A DNA stretch of 64,000 bases from Sphingomonas parapaucimobilis NBRC 15100 (GCF_000787715.1 NZ_BBPI01000069.1:107207-171206), one strand, 5' to 3'. Positions 44,852 through 52,739 are shown, counted from the first letter of the stretch. The notes: generated by a model not told the origin, from the letters alone. Program-made: numbers and translations.

Positions 44852-45597
44852 GCGGGCACCATCAGCGAAAGCAGCGTCTGGTCGACCTGCATCCCATTGA
44901 TTTTGTCAGCGAACATCTTTGCCTCCTGTATGGAGTTCCCGTCGCGGCCCTGCTTCCGAGCCGCAAAGCTCCAGGCCATGCTGTCGGCAGTCCACAGCAG
45001 CGCCCTTACGATCGCACTGCGCAGCGCCGTAGTTTTGATACCGAAGCCATGGAGCCGCAAATCGGGGCGTCGACGCTTGATCGCGAGCAGCACTTCCTCG
45101 ATGGCCGCAGGGTCCCCATTCCGCTTGCAGACGCTGCCAACGCCGACCCATGCGCCATGGGCTAATCGATCGCCGTACATCTCCAGATGCCGGACATAAT
45201 CCGCAGGCGTGTAGCCTTGCAGGACCGGCATCAGATAGACGCCGCCCAAGTCGCAGGCCATGAGCGCGTCGTATCGCTCGATGGTCAGACGCTGGTGATC
45301 CGCGATCGTCAGCCCGGTGATCGCCAGCATATGCGGCTCGCACATGTAATCCTGGCTTACCGCCGCCAGCAACTCGCCGTTGCGCGACCAGCGCCTGATC
45401 TGCGCCGCGTACGCTTCCGGCGGCTCTGGATAGCCCCCGTGCGCTTCGATTGTCCGAAATGCGCCGCTGTCCATAACCCATGCGCGAACTTTGAATGGGC
45501 TGCGCCGCTTGGCAATCCGATGGATTGAAATGAAGGCGGCTTCGACATGATGCGCATCGCATGGCTGGTGGATCCCTACGAAGAAGCGGTCGAGCAT
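44848..45597 (-). CDS. DpdA/TGT-like protein (probable 7-deazaguanine DNA or nucleoside transglycosylase)
   Basis: This 249-residue protein resembles phage relatives of queuine tRNA-guanine transglycosylase, the DpdA family that exchanges guanine in DNA for a 7-deazaguanine. Evidence is the TGT-like acidic motif DSGAF at residues 43-47 (Asp43), a second acidic site in SQDYMCEP (Asp83), then YLMPVLQGYTPADYVRHL, GVGSVCKRN and LRLHGFGIKT, matching consecutive TIM-barrel strands. It has no zinc-binding C-terminal cysteines as in tRNA enzymes. The start MLDRFFVGIHQP overlaps the end of the QueD-like gene by 22 bases, suggesting joint function. The family call is from memory and motifs. Confidence 0.72.
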   Translation of the reverse strand: MLDRFFVGIHQPCDAHHVEAAFISIHRIAKRRSPFKVRAWVMDSGAFRTIEAHGGYPEPPEAYAAQIRRWSRNGELLAAVSQDYMCEPHMLAITGLTIADHQRLTIERYDALMACDLGGVYLMPVLQGYTPADYVRHLEMYGDRLAHGAWVGVGSVCKRNGDPAAIEEVLLAIKRRRPDLRLHGFGIKTTALRSAIVRALLWTADSMAWSFAARKQGRDGNSIQEAKMFADKINGMQVDQTLLSLMVPA

Positions 45598-45887
45598 GGC
45601 GGACGCCATTCACAGCCAAGACGATCGGCCTGGCGCCAGACTCGGACCTTTACGCAATTGCAGAGCAGGCCGATTTGCTTAGCGATGTCCTCGTTCCAAT
45701 CGGCGTCGGCGGGCAGTGTGGTGCCGTCGAGCCGAGCGAGCAGCGTGTCGAGTGCGGCCCGATGCAGGCGAGCGTCAGCACGAGCAAGCGCGTCGAACCA
45801 GGCGGTGACATGCCATTCGTGCTGATGCGGATGGCCCTCAACACAGGAATGCGTGGCGGTGAATGACCCGCAGACCATGACGCGCAT
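45576..45887 (-). CDS. QueD-like 6-carboxytetrahydropterin synthase homologue
   Basis: This 103-residue protein reads like a compact QueD/PTPS fold. FTATHSCVEGHPHQHEWHVT supplies the His...HxH metal ligands, then LDGTTLPADADWNEDIAKQI matches the LxxxLP...NEDxA block, and CVKVRVWRQADRLGCEW the final strand with the pterin-binding acid. QueD makes carboxy-tetrahydropterin, an early step to preQ0. The catalytic cysteine normally just before HGH is not in its usual place; Cys in HSC may substitute, or the protein may be a binding homologue. Joint overlap with the DpdA-like gene is the strongest support for a role in deazaguanine chemistry. Confidence 0.68.
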   Translation of the reverse strand: MRVMVCGSFTATHSCVEGHPHQHEWHVTAWFDALARADARLHRAALDTLLARLDGTTLPADADWNEDIAKQIGLLCNCVKVRVWRQADRLGCEWRPPCSTASS

Positions 45888-47059
45888 CACTTCCGCCCCT
45901 CCCCGTGCGAGAGGGCGGCGAGAACAGCACGCGCGATTTCGCGATAGCGGTCGGCAGCCGAGGGGCCGCCCTGTGCTTCTGGGTTAAGGTTCGGCCATGG
46001 CCAAGCTTTGTGCCACGGGTCGTCCTCCTCGTAGATGGCTTGCGCGATCCGCTCCACCTCCCCCGCCGGGACCGCATCGACAGCGGGCGCACGATACTGG
46101 TCGCCAGAATCACAAGAGCAAGCGCGCTCGGTCTGGATCGTGATGCCAGTATCCACGCAATCAGTGCATGGTCCTTCGTCGTCACCTTCCTGCGCATCGA
46201 CAGCGGGCGCGCTTGCGTGCGGAGCGGCCTCTAGCGCTTCCAATATCGACGGGTAGCCAAGATCGTTGACCGCGATGTCGTGCATCATGTCGTAGGTTTC
46301 GATCTTGGCCCCATCCATGTTGGCGGGATCGACAGCGGGCGCGGGGGTGGCGAGACGAGTGATGTCGTCTGCATAGTGAGCGGCGTTCAGCCGAAAGCCA
46401 TCCGTGGGCCCGAGATATCCACGCGAGTGGCGGGAAGGCATCGGCCACTGTTCGGTGACAGTGATGTCCAAGCCATCGCCGCTATCATGCACGCGGACGC
46501 CGCAACACCACAGGGCGGTGTTGCTCCAGTCTGACAGGTAGGGGCACGCCGGACTGATCGCCACGCGCTCGCCAATTTGCGGCACCCAATCCTTGCTCCC
46601 CTCCCCCTGGCGGATCGCGTCTGCGGAGAGGGTGGAGAGGGCTTCCTTGGCGATACGCTGAATAGTGCCGATGTCGCTGGCGATGGCATAGGCCATACCG
46701 CTCAACTTGGCACCTTCAGCATCCGCCATGCGCTGAAGATAGCCCAGCGGATTGCAGACATCTTCGAGTGCCTGGCGGTACGCCGCCTCGCGCACCCGCT
46801 CCACCGCCTCCCGATCCATCGCGGGCGGGGCGGCGCGGGTGTTCCAGCAGTCAATCGCAAGCGCCTTGGCACCGTCGTCGTCACCACTCGCGATTTTGAC
46901 GCCAGCTCCACATGATCCACACATGTCGCATTCGACAAAACGGTGGGCTGGCTCCGAGCTTTGAGGCGTCGCGGAGAACGACATGCTCACATCATCCGAC
47001 CCGCAAAACGGGCACGGCAGCAGCTTCGCGCTATCGGGTATTTGGTCAGCCACGGGCAT
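45887..47059 (-). CDS. phage protein with Lar-type zinc ribbon
   Basis: This 390-residue protein has an N-terminal Lar/restriction-alleviation-like domain: LLPCPFCGSDDVSMSF, ECDMCGSCGAG, and the closing ALAIDCWNTRAAP (residues 14-76). Long low-conservation acidic regions follow, ending in a helical piece (VERIAQAIYEEDDP). Lar from the Rac prophage reduces type I restriction. Many phage proteins share only this ribbon, so the activity is not certain here. The ATG at 47059 follows a GGAG, and a TGATG junction connects it to the QueD-like gene. Confidence 0.7.
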   Translation of the reverse strand: MPVADQIPDSAKLLPCPFCGSDDVSMSFSATPQSSEPAHRFVECDMCGSCGAGVKIASGDDDGAKALAIDCWNTRAAPPAMDREAVERVREAAYRQALEDVCNPLGYLQRMADAEGAKLSGMAYAIASDIGTIQRIAKEALSTLSADAIRQGEGSKDWVPQIGERVAISPACPYLSDWSNTALWCCGVRVHDSGDGLDITVTEQWPMPSRHSRGYLGPTDGFRLNAAHYADDITRLATPAPAVDPANMDGAKIETYDMMHDIAVNDLGYPSILEALEAAPHASAPAVDAQEGDDEGPCTDCVDTGITIQTERACSCDSGDQYRAPAVDAVPAGEVERIAQAIYEEDDPWHKAWPWPNLNPEAQGGPSAADRYREIARAVLAALSHGEGRK

Positions 47060-47153
47060 TACTCCATTTCTTCTCGACCGGCGCGAACAGAGCGCAGCAC
47101 TCGTCACATTCATGCGGGGGGATTGGCGGGCGGGCGGCGCAGAGGTGGGTCAT
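47046..47153 (-). CDS. 35-residue cysteine-rich phage peptide
   Basis: The frame reads MTHLCAARPPIPPHECDECC and continues for 15 residues. It has a compact cluster of four cysteines and two histidines that could bind zinc. The ATG overlaps the upstream stop (ATGA) and the end overlaps the next start, as across this operon. It is too short for family assignment. Confidence 0.5.
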   Translation of the reverse strand: MTHLCAARPPIPPHECDECCALFAPVEKKWSNARG

Positions 47154-47560
47154 GCGGCACCTGTCATGGCCATCGGGCCAGACACGATCGAAAGGCTGTC
47201 GTCGGGATCGCCACCAAGATCGCGGACCTGCTGCTTCAGGCGATTAATCCGCTTGTGCAAATTGCCAATTTCACGCTTGAGCGGGTTATGAGGCGGGAAT
47301 GGCACATCATAGCCAAGCGTGACTAAGCGCGCTTCAACCCAGCGCAGCGCCATTTTGGTGTAGGCCAGCTTGCCGGCCGCCGCGTCCACGTCCAGCCCGG
47401 CAATCTCCTTAGCGCGCAGGAACTCCTGCATCTCGGACGCCTTCTCTTCGATCGCGGTATACCAGCCGGCCAGAAGAAGGCCGTCCGTCTGCGCATTCAC
47501 AAAGGAACGAGACAGGTCGGGGATGGCGTCATAAGCGGCGCTGTCAATGAGGATCTTCAT
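47150..47560 (-). CDS. hypothetical phage protein, coiled-coil
   Basis: This 136-residue protein starts MKILIDSAAYDAIPDLSRSF. Two helical regions stand out: ASEMQEFLRAKEIAGLDVDA and, near the end, LKREIGNLHKRINRLKQQVR, which has coiled-coil heptads. It overlaps neighbours on both sides by four bases within the recombination block. No known family. Confidence 0.7.
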   Translation of the reverse strand: MKILIDSAAYDAIPDLSRSFVNAQTDGLLLAGWYTAIEEKASEMQEFLRAKEIAGLDVDAAAGKLAYTKMALRWVEARLVTLGYDVPFPPHNPLKREIGNLHKRINRLKQQVRDLGGDPDDSLSIVSGPMAMTGAA

Positions 47561-48477
47561 TCCCCCGCCTCCCCCATGTCCTCATCCCCGCGCTTCTCAC
47601 CAGCGTTGGGGTCAAGGGTGGTGGTGTCGATGGCGTCCTCCAGCATATCGAGCTTGCTCTTGCCGGGTGCGTCCGTCTCGACACGCGGGAATTCGTCGTC
47701 GGCAAGAATTTCGCCACGCTTGATGCTGCGGTAGCTGATCTCAAGATTGGCGAGGTCGACCGAGGTGAAGTTGCTGGTGGAACCCAGCTTTCCTTCGATG
47801 CGGCTGCGGTCAATGCCCAGTTTGGCAAAGGCGGTTAACGCCTCAGCAACGCGCTTACTCAGCGGCACCTCAGCGTTGCCAGTCTCCAGCGTGCGGCGGC
47901 ATTCATCCGACGCAGCCTGGACCAGATACTTCGGCAGGATGGCGAAGATGCATTCCCGCAAGCGGCGGGCGCCCATGTTGGCGTTGTTCTCATAGATGTC
48001 GCGAACGTCGGTCAGACGCTCGGCACCGCCACGCTTGTCCCGAAGGTGCGGCACGATGAAGGTCAGACTCGATCGGGCATTCGTCTCCAGATCCCAGGCG
48101 ATCGCCATCATTTCCGACGAGCCACCTTCGTCGTCCCGGCTCAGCTCGGCAATCTTGTAGTCGATGTTGCCCCAGCAACGCGCCAGTTCGCGAGCGAGGT
48201 GGATCGTCTCACCGCTGACCGAGCCGCCAGCGCGCGGGAACTTGAAGAAGGCGTTTTCCGCCACCTCCTTGGTCCGGCAGCTTTCCAGCGCCTCGTTCAG
48301 CGCCTTCACCTTGTCGCGGGGATGGCTCTGCGCCACGACGACGGCTGCCTGAACCTCCGCGATCGCGCGCGACTGCTCGATGGTGGTAGCCTGCGACTTG
48401 GCAATGCCCTTGGGCTGGTTGCCTGTGCCAAGAATATCAGCGGCAGTGCGCTGGCGGGGAGCAATTTGCGTGGCCAT
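47557..48477 (-). CDS. phage protein of the recombination block, possible annealing protein
   Basis: This 306-residue protein starts MATQIAPRQRTAADILGTGN. The middle has IHLARELARCWGNIDYKIAE, DLETNARSSLTFIVPHLRDK and NANMGARRLRECIFAILPKY, a mixed alpha/beta core; the C-terminus is acidic and disordered. I do not recognise a family by sequence. Its position between a DnaQ-like exonuclease and, further upstream, a YqaJ-type exonuclease is where lambda-like phages keep the single-strand annealing protein (RecT/Erf/Bet class), so that role is a reasonable inference. Confidence 0.7.
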   Translation of the reverse strand: MATQIAPRQRTAADILGTGNQPKGIAKSQATTIEQSRAIAEVQAAVVVAQSHPRDKVKALNEALESCRTKEVAENAFFKFPRAGGSVSGETIHLARELARCWGNIDYKIAELSRDDEGGSSEMMAIAWDLETNARSSLTFIVPHLRDKRGGAERLTDVRDIYENNANMGARRLRECIFAILPKYLVQAASDECRRTLETGNAEVPLSKRVAEALTAFAKLGIDRSRIEGKLGSTSNFTSVDLANLEISYRSIKRGEILADDEFPRVETDAPGKSKLDMLEDAIDTTTLDPNAGEKRGDEDMGEAGE

Positions 48478-49064
48478 TATGCGGCTCCTTCAAGGGTTTC
48501 GAGGTGGAAGAAGACACGACGGCAGGCAGTCACATCGACCATTGCGTCGTGCGCGCCATCGAGGTCTTCATTGAAAAAATGCCGGATGCACTCTTCAAGC
48601 TTCGGAGGTTTGGGCTTATCGAAACCGGCCGCCAGCATCCGTTCGGTGGGAGGCAGGTTCACGATCGGGGTTGCCGCTTCCATCGTGCAGAACAGCGGTT
48701 TGGCAAGGCGGCGTACTTCGCCGTGACGGCGGAAAATCTCAGCCTCCACCACGCCCTTGTCGAACTTGATGTTATGCGCGACTACCCTGTCAGCCAGCCG
48801 ATACAGATGGCTGAACAAGTGCATTGCAATTTCCGGCTCAATGCCCCGCTCGTCAGCAATCTGTGTCGTGATGCCGTGAACTTCAGATGCCTGGGTGGGG
48901 ATGGCCACACCGTTGTCGATGATGACCGAGAACGACATGACTTCCTCACCGACATTATCGGTTAACGAGGCTGCTAACTGGACGATATGCGGCTGCGACG
49001 GATGATTGACCGGCTGACGGTCATTGAAGAACCCCGTCGTTTCGGTGTCGAAGAACAGGATCAC
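48477..49064 (-). CDS. DnaQ-like 3'-5' exonuclease
   Basis: This 195-residue exonuclease has DEDDh residues. Motif I is FFDTETTG at residues 4-11, motif II HNIKFD (97-102), motif III AHDAMVDVTACRRVF near the C-terminus. It can act as proofreading or RNase T-like nuclease. It lies between the YqaJ-type exonuclease gene (overlap of four bases) and the possible annealing protein. Confidence 0.9.
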   Translation of the reverse strand: MILFFDTETTGFFNDRQPVNHPSQPHIVQLAASLTDNVGEEVMSFSVIIDNGVAIPTQASEVHGITTQIADERGIEPEIAMHLFSHLYRLADRVVAHNIKFDKGVVEAEIFRRHGEVRRLAKPLFCTMEAATPIVNLPPTERMLAAGFDKPKPPKLEECIRHFFNEDLDGAHDAMVDVTACRRVFFHLETLEGAA

Positions 49065-50008
49065 GCGGCGATCTCCTTGACGGTGAACCGGCGATGAGGC
49101 GCGCGGCCCTTGAGGGTCTGTCCGACCATCGCCTGAGTGATGATCTTGGCGGGCGATCCAGCGACCAGCGGCGCGCGACAGACATAGCCTTCGACCAAGC
49201 CGCTGGTGTTGTTGCCCAGCTTCTCCAGCATCTCTGACTTCGCGGCCTCGACACGGGCGGAAGCCTCCTTCTCGGCTTCCTTGGCGTCGAGGAACTCCTG
49301 CAATAGCTCGGGCATCCGGTTGTCCATCCGGAGGTCGATCACCGTGTCAGCCGGGTCATTGAACAATTCGCTGATGACGTGGCCGTCGCGGGCGTACTGC
49401 GCTTTGGGCTCGCGGTTGGCGTGCACGTCAGCCCAGAAGGCTTCAACGCGGCGTTCCGTCTCAGCGTACAGTTTAGGCCGGAAGTCGTACTGGAAGCGCT
49501 CCAGATCGCTATTCCCGCCCATCACGAACGCGATCACGTCGAAGTGAGGCGTCTTGCACAGACCAGCATAGGTATTCGGCTGGATCAGGTACTGCGAAGG
49601 CGGCTCATCACCCCACTTCTTGCGCTCCAGCCAGTCGACCGTCTTGATTTCCAGCGTGACTTCCGCCTGGCGCTCAGGGCACCACACGTTCCTGTCGGGA
49701 TGACCGCCAAGGCCTTTGCCATTGGTGACACGCTTCGGACGTTCGAGCGGCTGATAGCCCCACCGTTCGCAGGCCTCTTGAACAATCAGTTCTTCCAGCT
49801 TCACACCCCAATGAATGCGGGCGTTGACCGGCGTGCCGTCCGGGTTGCGGGCATTGAACTCTGGCGTCGCGATCGTGCCCTTTTTCCGGTGGAACAGCTC
49901 GAACTTGGTCAGCCACGGACTGGCATCGAACAGCGCGGCCACCTCCCCGGCGCCCACGACAGAAGCGCGGAAAGCCTCGTCGCTTAGGGACAGGTCGACG
50001 GCGCTCAC
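49061..50008 (-). CDS. YqaJ-type viral recombinase (lambda exonuclease fold)
   Basis: This 315-residue nuclease has a PD-(D/E)XK fold. GHPDRNVWCPERQAEVTLEI followed by KT gives the D...E-x-K catalytic set near residues 104-123, preceded by HWGVKLEELIVQEACERWGY. The C-terminal coiled part has KEAEKEASARVEAAKSEML. The GTG at 50008 is chosen because GTGA overlaps the stop of the upstream gene; the frame runs on to a TTG at 50020. It digests one DNA strand from ends to feed annealing or recombination during phage replication. Confidence 0.88.
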   Translation of the reverse strand: MSAVDLSLSDEAFRASVVGAGEVAALFDASPWLTKFELFHRKKGTIATPEFNARNPDGTPVNARIHWGVKLEELIVQEACERWGYQPLERPKRVTNGKGLGGHPDRNVWCPERQAEVTLEIKTVDWLERKKWGDEPPSQYLIQPNTYAGLCKTPHFDVIAFVMGGNSDLERFQYDFRPKLYAETERRVEAFWADVHANREPKAQYARDGHVISELFNDPADTVIDLRMDNRMPELLQEFLDAKEAEKEASARVEAAKSEMLEKLGNNTSGLVEGYVCRAPLVAGSPAKIITQAMVGQTLKGRAPHRRFTVKEIAA

Positions 50009-50202
50009 AGCACCCACCAAAGGACAGCGAGCCCCCCGAACAGCAGGATCATGACAGCGAGGTCACCAGCGACACGCCACGCGGTCCACGGGCGTCCGGT
50101 TTCGTCATAAAAGCGAGGTTCGGCCCGTTCGCGCTGTGCGTCGGTCATCGGCGCGGCCCACGTGTGATCGCGGCCGGTGCGGGTGATGCGAAGCGCGCTC
50201 AT
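50005..50202 (-). CDS. small phage membrane protein
   Basis: This 65-residue protein has a polar N-terminal half (MSALRITRTGRDHTW) and one C-terminal transmembrane helix (AVMILLFGGLAVLWWVL). It overlaps genes on both sides by four bases. Function unknown. Its tail-anchored shape is notable in a DNA-metabolism operon. Confidence 0.65.
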   Translation of the reverse strand: MSALRITRTGRDHTWAAPMTDAQRERAEPRFYDETGRPWTAWRVAGDLAVMILLFGGLAVLWWVL

Positions 50203-50444
50203 GCTGCCTGCTCCTGGCGGGCGGCAAGCATGGCGTCGGCGACCGCGTAAGCATCCAGTGCGGCGCTTGCCATCGGCGTTTTATCGGCGCGCACACTATG
50301 CTGACCTTGCGCCATAGCGATAAGCGTCGGGCCGATTGCCTGCCCCGCGAAGTAATCGCGCAGCGTCATGCCATATTCAGCGTGCCAGCCGCTTTTGTCA
50401 TCGGCGGGGCACGGAAACGCGCTCGGGTTCTCCACCGCGCTCAT
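50199..50444 (-). CDS. small phage protein (early operon)
   Basis: This 81-residue protein contains the phrase MTLRDYFAGQAI, which occurs in many temperate-phage early proteins, and a helical end ASAALDAYAVADAMLAARQE. Function is not known. ATGA overlap with the following gene. Confidence 0.7.
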   Translation of the reverse strand: MSAVENPSAFPCPADDKSGWHAEYGMTLRDYFAGQAIGPTLIAMAQGQHSVRADKTPMASAALDAYAVADAMLAARQEQAA

Positions 50445-50800
50445 GCCGACACCTGCCTAGTGTTGTTGGCAATGGCCGCATATTGTGCAGCCTGCTCTTG
50501 CTGTGCCGCGATCTGTGCATCGCTGAGATACCAGCCGCGATCATCACGACGGCGCGGCGCCTTGAACGGCCGCAACTCGCGTTCCAGCTTGATATTCAGA
50601 TTGCTCAGCGTCGTGATCTTGGTCGACTGCTCGGCAAGGTCTTCCTCAAGCGCGAGGATCGTCTGCGCCTTCAGCGACGCCAGCTCGCTCGCATTCTTCA
50701 GCTGCAATTCAAGCCGCGCGATCCGCTCCAGCAGACCGTTCTCCGTCATCGCATGGGCCGCCATTGCGCGGTCGTGCGTGGACTTCAGCATAATCATCAT
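50441..50800 (-). CDS. coiled-coil phage protein
   Basis: This 119-residue protein has a long helix LLERIARLELQLKNASELAS, continuing with LKAQTILALEEDLAEQSTKI, suited to a coiled coil. A basic segment (FKAPRRRDDRGWYLS) and an alanine/glutamine-rich end follow. The start at 50800 is set by the ATGA overlap with the upstream stop. Confidence 0.7.
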   Translation of the reverse strand: MMIMLKSTHDRAMAAHAMTENGLLERIARLELQLKNASELASLKAQTILALEEDLAEQSTKITTLSNLNIKLERELRPFKAPRRRDDRGWYLSDAQIAAQQEQAAQYAAIANNTRQVSA

Positions 50801-51093
50801 GCGTCCTTTCCGGTGGCGAGGGTGATGGCGGCGAGTGCTGCGGCCCATTCACGGGACCAGTCACCGTCAGTGTCAGTGGATTTTGCGACAAGCCCTTCCA
50901 GCGCCTCCAGCAGCGTCGGGCTGGCTGCGATTAGGCGGGCGTTGGCGATGCGCTCTTCATCGCTAGGAACCCGGTAGGGCTCAGCCTGCGCGCAGCGGAT
51001 CGGGTCAGCGACCTTGCAGTCCTTCGACCACACGTTCCAGCTGTTACAGGCTTGCGCGTGCCAAGGCCCCGGCGTGAAACTATACTCAGTCAT
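50797..51093 (-). CDS. small phage protein with NARLIAASPTLLEAL motif
   Basis: This 98-residue protein starts MTEYSFTPGPWHAQACNSWN. ERIANARLIAASPTLLEALE (residues 47-66) is found in a widespread group of small phage proteins of unknown function. It joins the next gene by TGATG. Confidence 0.75.
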   Translation of the reverse strand: MTEYSFTPGPWHAQACNSWNVWSKDCKVADPIRCAQAEPYRVPSDEERIANARLIAASPTLLEALEGLVAKSTDTDGDWSREWAAALAAITLATGKDA

Positions 51094-51284
51094 CACAGCT
51101 CTCCCTCTTGGGACCAGCGCGCCGCCTGCTTGGCGTTCAGCGCGGCCATGCCAGCATCGATGTGTGCGTGAATGGAGGCCCGGCGATCTGCCACCTCAGC
51201 CTCGAAAGGCCGGGGGTTCTGCCAGTAGGCTTCCAGATCGGGACAGCGCAGGGGCGCGCCGTCGATGAAGGTGATGTAGGTCAT
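51093..51284 (-). CDS. small phage protein, 63 residues
   Basis: This helical protein starts MTYITFIDGAPLRCPDLEAY, with a later HIDAGMAALNAKQAARW helix. There is no family I know. Stop and start codons overlap both neighbours. Confidence 0.6.
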   Translation of the reverse strand: MTYITFIDGAPLRCPDLEAYWQNPRPFEAEVADRRASIHAHIDAGMAALNAKQAARWSQEGEL

Positions 51285-51484
51285 CACAGCCCCACTTTCG
51301 TCACGCGCCCACCGGCAATGGCGAACAGGGCGTCCGTCATGGCTTCGGGGCTATAGGTGTGGAAACCGAAGCGGTACGGCTTGTCGCCCACCATCGCCCG
51401 GCACTCGTCCAGCGTGCGGTTACGGTTTGCGGCCCGCTTCTGGCCCACCACGTCCTGCGCGGTGATTGCGGTGATGGCGGTCAT
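51284..51484 (-). CDS. small phage protein, 66 residues
   Basis: This basic protein has RAANRNRTLDECRAMVGDKP and a C-terminal FHTYSPEAMTDALFAIAGG helix. Not recognised. It is coupled to the upstream gene by a four-base overlap. Confidence 0.6.
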   Translation of the reverse strand: MTAITAITAQDVVGQKRAANRNRTLDECRAMVGDKPYRFGFHTYSPEAMTDALFAIAGGRVTKVGL

Positions 51485-52317
51485 GCGAGCGGTTCCGCTT
51501 CATACCGGGCGCGCAGTGCAGCCAGATCAGCTTCCATCTTGGCGATGCTGCGCTGACGTGCTTCGAAATGATGAGCGGCCGAAGTATCCCGGATATGCTG
51601 CGGGACGGGAAAGCCGTACATATTGGCCGACTTGATCGCGCCATCAATAAACCATGGGCGGCTCGGCTCGAATTTCTTCCAAGCGACCCCTAGCCATTCA
51701 CCGACGACGCGCTTGGCTTCTTCTTCGGACGTGCAAGGCTGGCAAACCCTGTTAATGCCCGACCCGTCCCGGTAATCATTAAGACGCCACTCGGTGTCGC
51801 CATTGCTGCTGCCAAAAAGGGTTAGCAGCTTGACACCTTTGTCACGGCCATCTTCGCGATAGACGGCAAATTCGTCCCACGTCTTAATGAGGGCGGCGTG
51901 TTGGTAGTCGCTGACGACGAAATGCGTGATCTTGCCATCAAGATAGTCGATGAGCCGATCAAATTTCGGAAAATTGGCAAGCTTCTCAATCTGCTGCTTC
52001 GCGTCGCGCTCGACCGTATAAACCTCGGAACGAGCTGCGTTGATGCGGGCATTAAGATCAGCGAGCGTCGCCTGCCGCTCCGCAATATCAGCATCGATAG
52101 CTGCTACTGGCGCCTTTGCGAAAAGCTCGGATGCCGCGACGACCATGCTGGTCGAAGAGGGGTATTCCTCTTCCTCGTCGTAATGCTCAACAGTGAGCAT
52201 TGGGCTGACCAGCAGCCGCTCGTCGGTGAGCAGTTCGCGGATGTAGAGCTTGGCACCGTCACGCGAGAATGCGTAACCGCCCGGCTCCATCTTCGTCTCT
52301 TGAGTATCCTGGGGCAT
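51481..52317 (-). CDS. hypothetical phage protein with coiled-coil middle
   Basis: This 278-residue protein starts at ATG 52317, after an ideal AGGAGGT site five bases upstream. Residues 70-110 form a long helix (IAERQATLADLNARINAARS) followed by KQQIEKLANFPKFDRLIDYL. The C-terminal quarter has RSIAKMEADLAALRARYEAE. It contains no catalytic motif I can identify. The strong ribosome site suggests it is highly translated. Confidence 0.7.
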   Translation of the reverse strand: MPQDTQETKMEPGGYAFSRDGAKLYIRELLTDERLLVSPMLTVEHYDEEEEYPSSTSMVVAASELFAKAPVAAIDADIAERQATLADLNARINAARSEVYTVERDAKQQIEKLANFPKFDRLIDYLDGKITHFVVSDYQHAALIKTWDEFAVYREDGRDKGVKLLTLFGSSNGDTEWRLNDYRDGSGINRVCQPCTSEEEAKRVVGEWLGVAWKKFEPSRPWFIDGAIKSANMYGFPVPQHIRDTSAAHHFEARQRSIAKMEADLAALRARYEAEPLA

Positions 52318-52341
52318 GTCCACCTCCTGATTTCATCCTCG

Positions 52342-52362
52342 GCCTGCGTCGCACTCGCAGGC
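52342..52362. other. 7-bp hairpin in the leader of the leftward operon
   Basis: GCCTGCG and CGCAGGC are separated by seven bases in the 55-base gap between the first two leftward genes. It has no T-run, so it is not a simple terminator. It may be a processing, attenuation or antitermination site. Confidence 0.3.
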
Positions 52363-52372
52363 TCCGGGGAAG

Positions 52373-52573
52373 TCAGGCGGCGGCCAGACCGCGGGCTTGC
52401 AGCAGCTTGCGCGTGCGTGCCGACACAGCGACACGACGGCCGGTCTTGGTGATGTGGACGTAGAAGCCCTGCGCCATCAGCTTCATCGTGACGCCATGGG
52501 TCTCACGACCGGGGCGACCCCAAATCTGGCTGCCACGGGGATAAGGGAGTGGTGCGGTGTTGGTCTGCGTCAT
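52373..52573 (-). CDS. first gene of the leftward operon, small basic phage protein
   Basis: This 66-residue protein starts MTQTNTAPLPYPRGSQIWGR and ends in a basic helix (VSARTRKLLQARGLA). ATG 52573 is preceded by GGAGG at six bases. A promoter with matching operators lies directly upstream, so this gene is under repressor control. The basic, compact sequence could bind nucleic acid; a regulator or antiterminator role is a guess. Confidence 0.7.
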   Translation of the reverse strand: MTQTNTAPLPYPRGSQIWGRPGRETHGVTMKLMAQGFYVHITKTGRRVAVSARTRKLLQARGLAAA

Positions 52574-52595
52574 GGGTGCCTCCGTTGATGGGAGG

Positions 52596-52650
52596 AATAT
52601 GCACCTGACGCATATTGGCGTCAATCTATAAAATGCACTACACGCATATT
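52596..52650 (-). promoter_or_regulatory. leftward early promoter with two repressor operators
   Basis: On the minus strand TTGACG (52619-52624) and CATATT (52596-52601) are 17 bp apart, a good sigma-70 promoter for the leftward operon. Two operators overlap or precede it: AATATGC-N7-GCATATT at 52596-52616 (perfect inverted repeat) and AAAATGC-N7-GCATATT at 52630-52650. The same operator appears upstream of the Cro-like gene. Confidence 0.82.
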
Positions 52651-52739
52651 TTTATCGCAGGCACGCCAACGGACCGCCACCAAAGCATGGCGGCGGCTTG
52701 TAGGAAAGCTTAAATTGAGGGCCTAGAAAGCTATTCGGG

